Below are positions 44,807-64,000 of a DNA stretch of 64,000 bases, piece by piece (positions within the stretch are counted from its first letter, which is position 1; each line of letters starts with the position of its first letter). The position numbers and the translations under genes were made by a program. This DNA comes from Gordius sp. MW1 (Eukaryota; Nematomorpha; Gordioida; Gordea; Gordiidae), in assembly GCA_964036665.1 (NCBI GenBank), contig OZ038529.1, positions 11,354,060 to 11,418,059 on the forward strand, written 5' to 3'. The notes beneath the pieces were generated by a model. That model was not told the origin of the DNA. It was given only the letters and a program-made list of their open reading frames with translations, and searched no databases.

Positions 44807-45641
44807 CGTAGCCAAGGCCCCCCCCCCTTAGAACTTAAAAAATTAAGATATAAATTAAATATTTAATTAATTAAAAATATTTAGTCAGATAAACGACTCA
44901 CTTAAAAATACCCTAATAGATATCTATTTATTTTTAAATTAAATTCTCGGCGAAAAGCTTTAGCCACATTTTTTGTCTTCTTAACACCACATGCATCAAT
45001 AATCGTTTTTGCATACTCAAGAGATTAAAAGCGTATTCAAAAAATAGGATGTCAAGACATCGATGGAATGAATTGGATTAACAAATCATAGGTAATGCTC
45101 CTACGTCAGGTGAAATCTCTAAATGACAATCGCTAGGCAAATGAAAAATCAAATGACTATTTATTATATTGTTCCTCATTCTATTCACAGAATCACTACC
45201 TTTATCATTTAGCATATTTGGCTAAAATTTTCTGCTAGAACCCATCACGGTTTGATTACCAAATTGCCCGCCAAGGCCAGCCCATCCCCTTTAATTGCCC
45301 AATTTATTAATGCAGTCGGAACTGCCGGGACCAAAATAAAGCTTTTAAATTTCAGGCATTATTTTTTTCGAATTTTGGAAACTTTTTCTAAAATTTTTTA
45401 TAAATAAAATGTGAAAAAAATATTAAACTATATAAATATCTCATTGTTGTGCCCGCCCAGGCCTACTTGAAAATCTTAATTTACGACTGTTGCCTGCCCG
45501 GCCCCTTGGCCGAGTGGGCCCAGCAGCGGGCCCGACTTTTTGGTTGTTTAATTTTTATTTTCAATACAAATAAAGTGTTAAAAAAATTTAGGCAGCTTTC
45601 CCCTCCTTTGCGAAAATATTGGCTACGCGCCTGCAAATTAA
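44807..45641. repeat. GC-rich, hAT-like repeat region
   Basis: Left CAGTGCGTAGCCAAGG with a C run (44807) and right TTGGCTACGCGCCTG (45625-45640) look like ends of a GCGTAGCC-type MITE. Inside are GC-rich words (TGCCCGCCAAGGCC, TGCCTGCCCGGCCCC, GGGCCCAGCAGCGGGCCC at 45265-45535) like those of the hAT element at 21604. The flanks show no matching duplication. Confidence 0.4.
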
Positions 45642-45729
45642 TGAATAAATCAAATGGTGAATATATTAAGGGGTTAGTATTCCTTTATTTTATATTTTTC
45701 TTCAAAAATTATATTTTTTAAGTATTTTT

Positions 45730-45965
45730 TTTGTCTTTTCTAATTTTTCTTGGCTATAATAATTTTTTCTGTTTTGATGGGTTGTGATAAGCGTAGAACA
45801 GGAGTTGGTCCAGGACCTAAAAAAATTATAAATATTGTACTTGAAGGAAATTATGAACTTACTACACGGCCTCCAATCCATACATGTAAAGAATTCATTG
45901 GGGGATTAGTTGTTGTAAATGAAGTTTCACCAAGACCTATAAAACTAAGATTATTGCACCTGTGA
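45730..45965 (+). other. Short ORF, 71 codons, unknown
   Basis: The frame from 45750 contains CDKRRTGVGPGPKKI and FIGGLVVVNEVSPRPIKL. It looks more protein-like than most chance frames here, but it has no neighbour exons I can join and no family I recognise. Confidence 0.2.
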
Positions 45966-46704
45966 AACGTATATCATTCTTTTTGTAAATAAGACACTTT
46001 TAAAATAATCACAAGAAATTTTATATAAATTAAAATTATATCCAAAAGAATAGGATAGCGGAATGACGATAGTTCGTCTAAATTAATCAGAAATTATTTA
46101 ATATTCAAAAGTAATATAATTTAACGATAAACGGATTGTTTTCTTATTTAATATGACGCATTGATTTATACTGACTCGTCTACTGCACAATTCATCTACT
46201 GCACTAAAATTATAATTTAAACATTATTATATATAAGTATATCTATTATATATAACAATATAAAATATTGTAAATGCATATTAACTTATTATAAAGCATT
46301 TAATCTAACCCATGAAGGAAAATATATAGGCAGCAATAAAAAAATTTGAACTTCATTAATTATATGCTTAATATGAATGAAAATATATATGCAACAATAA
46401 AAAAGTTAATTTTTATATATTATATGCTTAATATATGTTTTAACCTTTTAAAGCATTATAACATGATTTTTTTTAATAATAATATCTTTTATTAAATGAA
46501 ACTATATACTACTTTAAAAATTCGCAATTTTTGAATGTTTACCTTGCATATAATTTTTATAACATGATTAAATAGAAAATTAATTAGTTATAAGCCTTTG
46601 CAAATTTGAACTACATTTTGATTGGTTGTAGATTCCAAAAGCGATAGACAGTTGAGCAAATATGGACGCATTTGTTAACTTGACTTTAGATTATATGACG
46701 CAAG

Positions 46705-47314
46705 ATGGCAAGTTTCTTGACAGAACTTGATTGGTTAGTAGATATGCACAATAGGAAAATTGAGCAGAAGCGATGGAGTTTTATTTTGGGTAGTTGTATT
46801 TTGACACCAATTTGTTTTTACTTTTTTTGCATTTTATACTTTAAATATATTCCCCATGTTAGCGTCCCTAACATTAAATCAGGTATGAATTTGAGTTTGC
46901 AATAATAACTGTTAATTTAGCTAGTTGCTAGTGTGACACCTATTGTAACATCATTTAATCAATTGAGGTTTTTATTCCCTGAAAGTTTTTCAAGTGTTCA
47001 ATCAAGGAATAAAAAGTTGGTTAGTTCTGATAGCAATTGCCAAAATTATCTGAAAGTATAATTTTTATCATGTTTAATATATTTATTAGGTATTGGATTT
47101 GCTCAAAGGCATAAATAAAGTTCATCTAAATAGATTGTCAAGTTATATAGCTAAGGATATAACTCATAATGTTAAATTCTATATTCCAAATGATATTAGT
47201 AATTACTCCATGTAAGTTTAATACATGTTTTTAGATGAAAAGTTGGAATATACCATTCAGCCAAATGATTTAAAACTTATTACTAAAAGTATGAGTACAA
47301 TCAAATTTGCTTGA
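46705..47314 (+). CDS. Small single-pass membrane protein, four exons, unknown function
   Basis: Exons: 46705-46882, 46925-47055, 47090-47198, 47235-47314, joined by 42-, 34- and 36-nt GT-AG introns with agreeing phases, 165 aa. The N-terminus is MASFLTELDWLVDMHNRK, then a basic patch and one strongly hydrophobic segment at about residues 26-45 (FILGSCILTPICFYFFCILY), then a soluble C-terminal part rich in Ser, Asn and Lys. No signal peptide or known motif was recognised. It ends about 440 nt before the first exon I can support for YME1L, on the same strand. The small introns match the host's style, which supports a real gene. A competing donor at 47213 would give a stop at once. Confidence 0.5.
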
Positions 47315-47754
47315 TATTTTGTTTTTAAAAGCATAAAAAATTATATACATTTTTTACACATATGCTTTTTTTAAAAACATTATACAAAAGTTATCCATAA
47401 CTTTTTGATCCATTGGTTTATTTAGAACTTTTGACTATTGGCTTGACATACATAAGTATATAATACTGCCTGAAATCATTTTCAATTTCAAGAATGTAAA
47501 AGTTTTTTAACATATCTTTATATTTAAAATTTGAATTGGGCTTTCCCACCGTTACAAGCCTGCTTCTTTAAGGATATTTGGATATTTATTGTTTGAAAAA
47601 TCTATTATTATATTTAATAGGGCACTAATAACTTTCCCTCCAAATTCTTTGCAATTAAATCATTAATTAATAAATTACTAACTGTTAATATTTTTTTATA
47701 GATAGTATTATAAATTTATTAATACGAATAATCAAACTACACAAACTAATTTAA

Positions 47755-60841
<13,087 letters not shown>

Positions 60842-60868
60842 TTTTTATTAATTCTATGATTTGTTATA

Positions 60869-60874
60869 AATAAA
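60869..60874 (+). promoter_or_regulatory. Poly(A) signal of YME1L
   Basis: AATAAA lies 28 nt after the stop codon and is followed by T/G-rich sequence. Confidence 0.5.
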
Positions 60875-63348
60875 GTGTAAATAATATATTGGTGCTTGTA
60901 AATTTATATATATCAATTAATTGAAAGAATGAACATTGTATTTTTAAGTTAAATATGGGTTAATATTAAATTTTTACCCTAACATCAATTAGTTTAATTT
61001 TTATTAGTGGAATTTTTAATCTGAATACATTTAGTGTCAATATGATATTTTATTAACCATAAAGATTACTAATTGCGATTTGGACCAAACTAATTGAATA
61101 CTTTTTATTTTTATTTTTTTTTGTTTATTATATTGAAAACGTTTTATTTATTTTTATATTTTATAAATTGAATCGATATATACTTGTTTTTATATAACTA
61201 TTTTATTAACAATTTTTAATTGACCTAACAATATATACAGGTTTTTTTATATAAGTTGCTCCGGGTACGATCAAAGACGAGGTTGTTTTAATTAAATTTT
61301 TGAATATATGTGTCAATCATTAGAATTTTTCAATAATACCTGAGAAACGCTTTAACAACGAATCCTTAAATCATGATAATTAAGTTGAGATGGTCATAAA
61401 GAAATAAAATAACCTATTCATTGTTTTACCTTACACGACTAATGGCTCTAACAAGCACAAAGATGAAGATTATATAACTTTCTAATGGGCTCATTGTCGT
61501 TTTCTTGTGATATTTGAGAAGACTCGGAGTTATATAAAAAAATGTCCAGTGTAATTTAATACTATAAACATTTCTGATACTTAAAAAGAAGGGAGACAGG
61601 AGTGGGGCAGTCGGAACTTCTATCAGAAAAGTCTCTTTTGATATTAAGCTTGTCGAAGTAGGGACTGTACTTAGCCCATAGTTTGACTTATGAAATGACT
61701 GGATATTCTAATCTGTTTAGGTTGTTAGTAATTTTTTGTTTGCCGGAGCTAACAGCGTTTATAAAAAGTCTCCTTATAAAAATTTAGTTTATTTTTGGAA
61801 GGATTATACATAAAAGTAAGGATATCTGATTTAGAATTCTTAAGGTAATACTTTTTTATACAATTTATCTCGTCAAGCCGCTAATAAACCGAAGAACAGC
61901 CCAGTCTGTTAACAGCCTTAGCTGCTCCAGCTCCTGTCCTCTTATAGGGTGCTTGAATGAAGCAAGTGAGGAAACAGGACTTGAAGCAAGCTGCCAACGA
62001 TTCGACTACCTCAAAATAGTTGAGCACCCCCTACTATGGTGACCATAACTTTCAAAAAATAGCTCTTTTTTCAAATAAGGATTCTCAATAGACATCCAGT
62101 TATTAGAAAATATCACCAATACGGTTCAAAATCAAAGAAACGTTGCGCTTTTAGTAAAAATTCTTAATTTAAAATTATATTCAGAAAGGGGAGAGGTTAT
62201 GCCTAATTCGTCTCACCCAAGAATCAGGGTGGTAAGCTGACTATATATAAAGGCTTTATATTATCTAAATTTTTCTAGGATCTTACCTGGAACTGATAAC
62301 AAAATACTTAAAATGCCGTAAAAGAGAAAAAAAATACATCTATTTATCATATGTTCTTTTAAGAGTATTTTGTCTATGTTATACAAAGTTATTAATATTG
62401 CGGGTAGCAAGGATGATTACATTAACAAAGTAACAAGGTTGTTATTGTGATTAGAACGTATAACATGATTGGGTATCGCAATATTTGCTTTAGTTGTATC
62501 AAAGAGAGTATTTTCAAACTTTAATAAAGGCCCCATGAGAAAAATTATTGCATATAGTTTAGAAAGTTTAATATTTCATTTTTTAATTCCGTACTTTTCT
62601 ATGCAAGAATACCTTAAAGAGGATTAGCTTAGAAATACTATACTAGAGATAAAAAGAAAGTACCCAATCTCCAACAGGCCCACCAAATACTTTATTTTTG
62701 TTGTAAGAGTATCCCTATCCGTCCAGCCCGAATTTCTCTAAAGTGCAAAAATAAACCTATATCTCATTAAAAATGCATTTTATAAATATTATTGGTTGTT
62801 AGGATTTGAACATAATTAACCATGGTATGTTTAGAAAGACTTATGATACTAAAAAAACTTTGTGGGTGACGCGATTCAATCTGATTTTTTATATTTCCAA
62901 ACCTAGTCATTAAACATTGGCTCGCTCGAGAGGCTTTTGTTAATAGCCAGTAGTAATTTATTTGTGGCATAAACATAGTGAATTTATAATTACGTTGAAG
63001 GGTCAATGGAAAAATGTTTATTAATTATGTGCAGTAAACTATATACCTTAGCCGACCCGCCCAAATAATATTATGTAAGTACTTTCTCAATCTGGGTAGT
63101 AGAGGTGTAAAATTGCTAACTTGCTTCAACCCCAGACGCGAGCACGCACATTGAGTCGTTTAATAAGAGCGTTGGCTTGGCACAATCTGTGCTTGCAATT
63201 CGGTGCACGCTAGAAGAGCATATAAAAATGGTCGAGAGAAAGCCGCAAAATCTGTTCAAGCATTGAGCAGATTTCCAGAGCAGAAACTTGAGCAGATGGC
63301 AGATTTAAGAAGCAATTGCTACGAATGCCGATGTATAAAAGAGTCCGG
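60875..63348. other. AT-rich intergenic sequence, no gene recognised
   Basis: No ORF with protein-like character, no tRNA cloverleaf and no clear transposon ends were seen. A patch at 61900-62040 (TAACAGCCTTAGCTGCTCC) is less AT-rich without a recognisable identity. The 64-codon frame at 63203 is unsupported. Confidence 0.45.
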
Positions 63349-63680
63349 CCCAAAAATAAAAAAGGATTTTAGCCTGTGGTTAGGGTCAGACAAATAAAAT
63401 TGAAATAGCGGTCATGATTTATTTTTTGGCACAAATTTGGACAGATTCGGAATTTTCCGTTATAAACTAACAACTCGGACAAGCTTCAAAAAGTAAGATT
63501 TACAAAAATAAATATCGAAAATAAAAAAGGTTTTGGCCTCTGGTTAGGGTCATACAAATTAAAGGTAAATAGATTTTTAAGCAAAAATTTAGCCAAAATC
63601 TTGACTTTCGATTATAAAGCAACAAGTTGGACAAGTTTCTAAAGAATCAGTTGAGATTTATAAAGGTATCAGTGAAACTA
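63349..63680. repeat. Imperfect direct repeat, about 165-bp units, two copies
   Basis: Both units share AATAAAAAAGG-TTT, CTnTGGTTAGGGTCA, CAAATT, AACAA-T-GGACAAG and GATTTA. They start at about 63349 and 63519. Confidence 0.55.
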
Positions 63681-64000
63681 AAAACGGCTGGCAACATTGC
63701 TAGGGATAAATAAAAAACGCAAAATTAGGGCAGCTTTCTTAAGACTAAATGTTAAATAAGCATTAATTCATATTAAATAAAATACAAAATAAAAGTTGAA
63801 TGACCAATAGATATAAATTAACACCGTTTAAATTCGATGACGTTTTTACGAAAATATATATTTCCTAAGATCGAAGATTTTTGCGAGTTGAGATTTTTAT
63901 GCGCTCTAACTTATTCATGTCAAATTTTTCCGCTTCTATATATTCTTAACAAAATATATTCATTCATAACAAAGTAATTACAAATTGATATTTTTAAAGA

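Noticed and set aside
46705-47314. N-terminal part of YME1L
   Set aside because: The four-exon frame ends in a stop at 47314. YME1L-like sequence starts in the next exon with its own upstream stop at 47752, so a separate gene is simpler.
63203-63397. 64-codon frame with two Cys pairs
   Set aside because: No start context, no neighbours to splice to, and its end overlaps a direct repeat.

Overview
The window is animal nuclear DNA. It is AT-rich and repeat-rich, and it carries spliced orthologues of typical metazoan genes: an SKP2 F-box protein, a four-cysteine [2Fe-2S] ferrochelatase, a YME1L mitochondrial protease, a BTB/BACK protein and a C2H2 zinc-finger protein. All use the standard genetic code. 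Introns are either very short (34-61 nt, GT-AG) or long (0.3-3.8 kb) and filled with repeats. The host is most likely an invertebrate with a compact-intron lineage history, but the sequence does not let me name a phylum. There is no sign of a bacterial or viral genome.

Layout. 1-4695 (+): SKP2 in nine exons, possibly cut at its 5' end by the window edge, with a 2.6-kb intron holding a tRNA-derived SINE. 4696-10855: intergenic, with a hAT-type MITE and a striking foldback-like palindromic element (7489-9052). 10856-16867 (+): ferrochelatase in seven exons, preceded by a duplicated copy of its own upstream sequence. Its last intron hosts a complete BTB/BACK gene on the opposite strand (14426-16453). 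16868-25049: a transposon graveyard. It holds a SINE with 12-bp target duplications, two hAT-type elements with perfect 8-bp target duplications (19124-20993 and 21604-22561), and a decayed RTE-type LINE into which the second hAT inserted. 25050-25399: a TIR MITE. 25642-28661 (+): a 690-aa zinc-finger protein in four exons. 29002-34110 (-): a decayed Ty3/gypsy element with both LTRs. 34840-37815 (+) and 43325-44690 (-): two inverted RTE LINE copies, one full-span but dead, the other internally deleted with an intact endonuclease ORF. Between them lies a 4.9-kb TIR-bounded element (37995-42923) that itself carries a pair of about 520-bp direct repeats. 46705-47314 (+): a small one-pass membrane protein of unknown function. 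47755-60841 (+): YME1L in at least 15 exons. Its introns hold MITEs, a long-inverted-repeat element, two minisatellites and an array of GC hairpins. 60842-64000: AT-rich, no gene recognised.

The host genes do not form a pathway. Ferrochelatase and YME1L both act at the mitochondrial inner membrane, while SKP2 and probably the BTB protein are ubiquitin-ligase adaptors. I see no evidence that the clustering is functional. The unusual biology of the window lies in its mobile DNA: several unrelated elements whose ends are built from short subterminal repeats, nested insertions that can be ordered in time, and G/C-run MITEs next to splice sites. All exon models were made by hand from splice consensus, frame continuity and remembered family sequence, with no alignment run.
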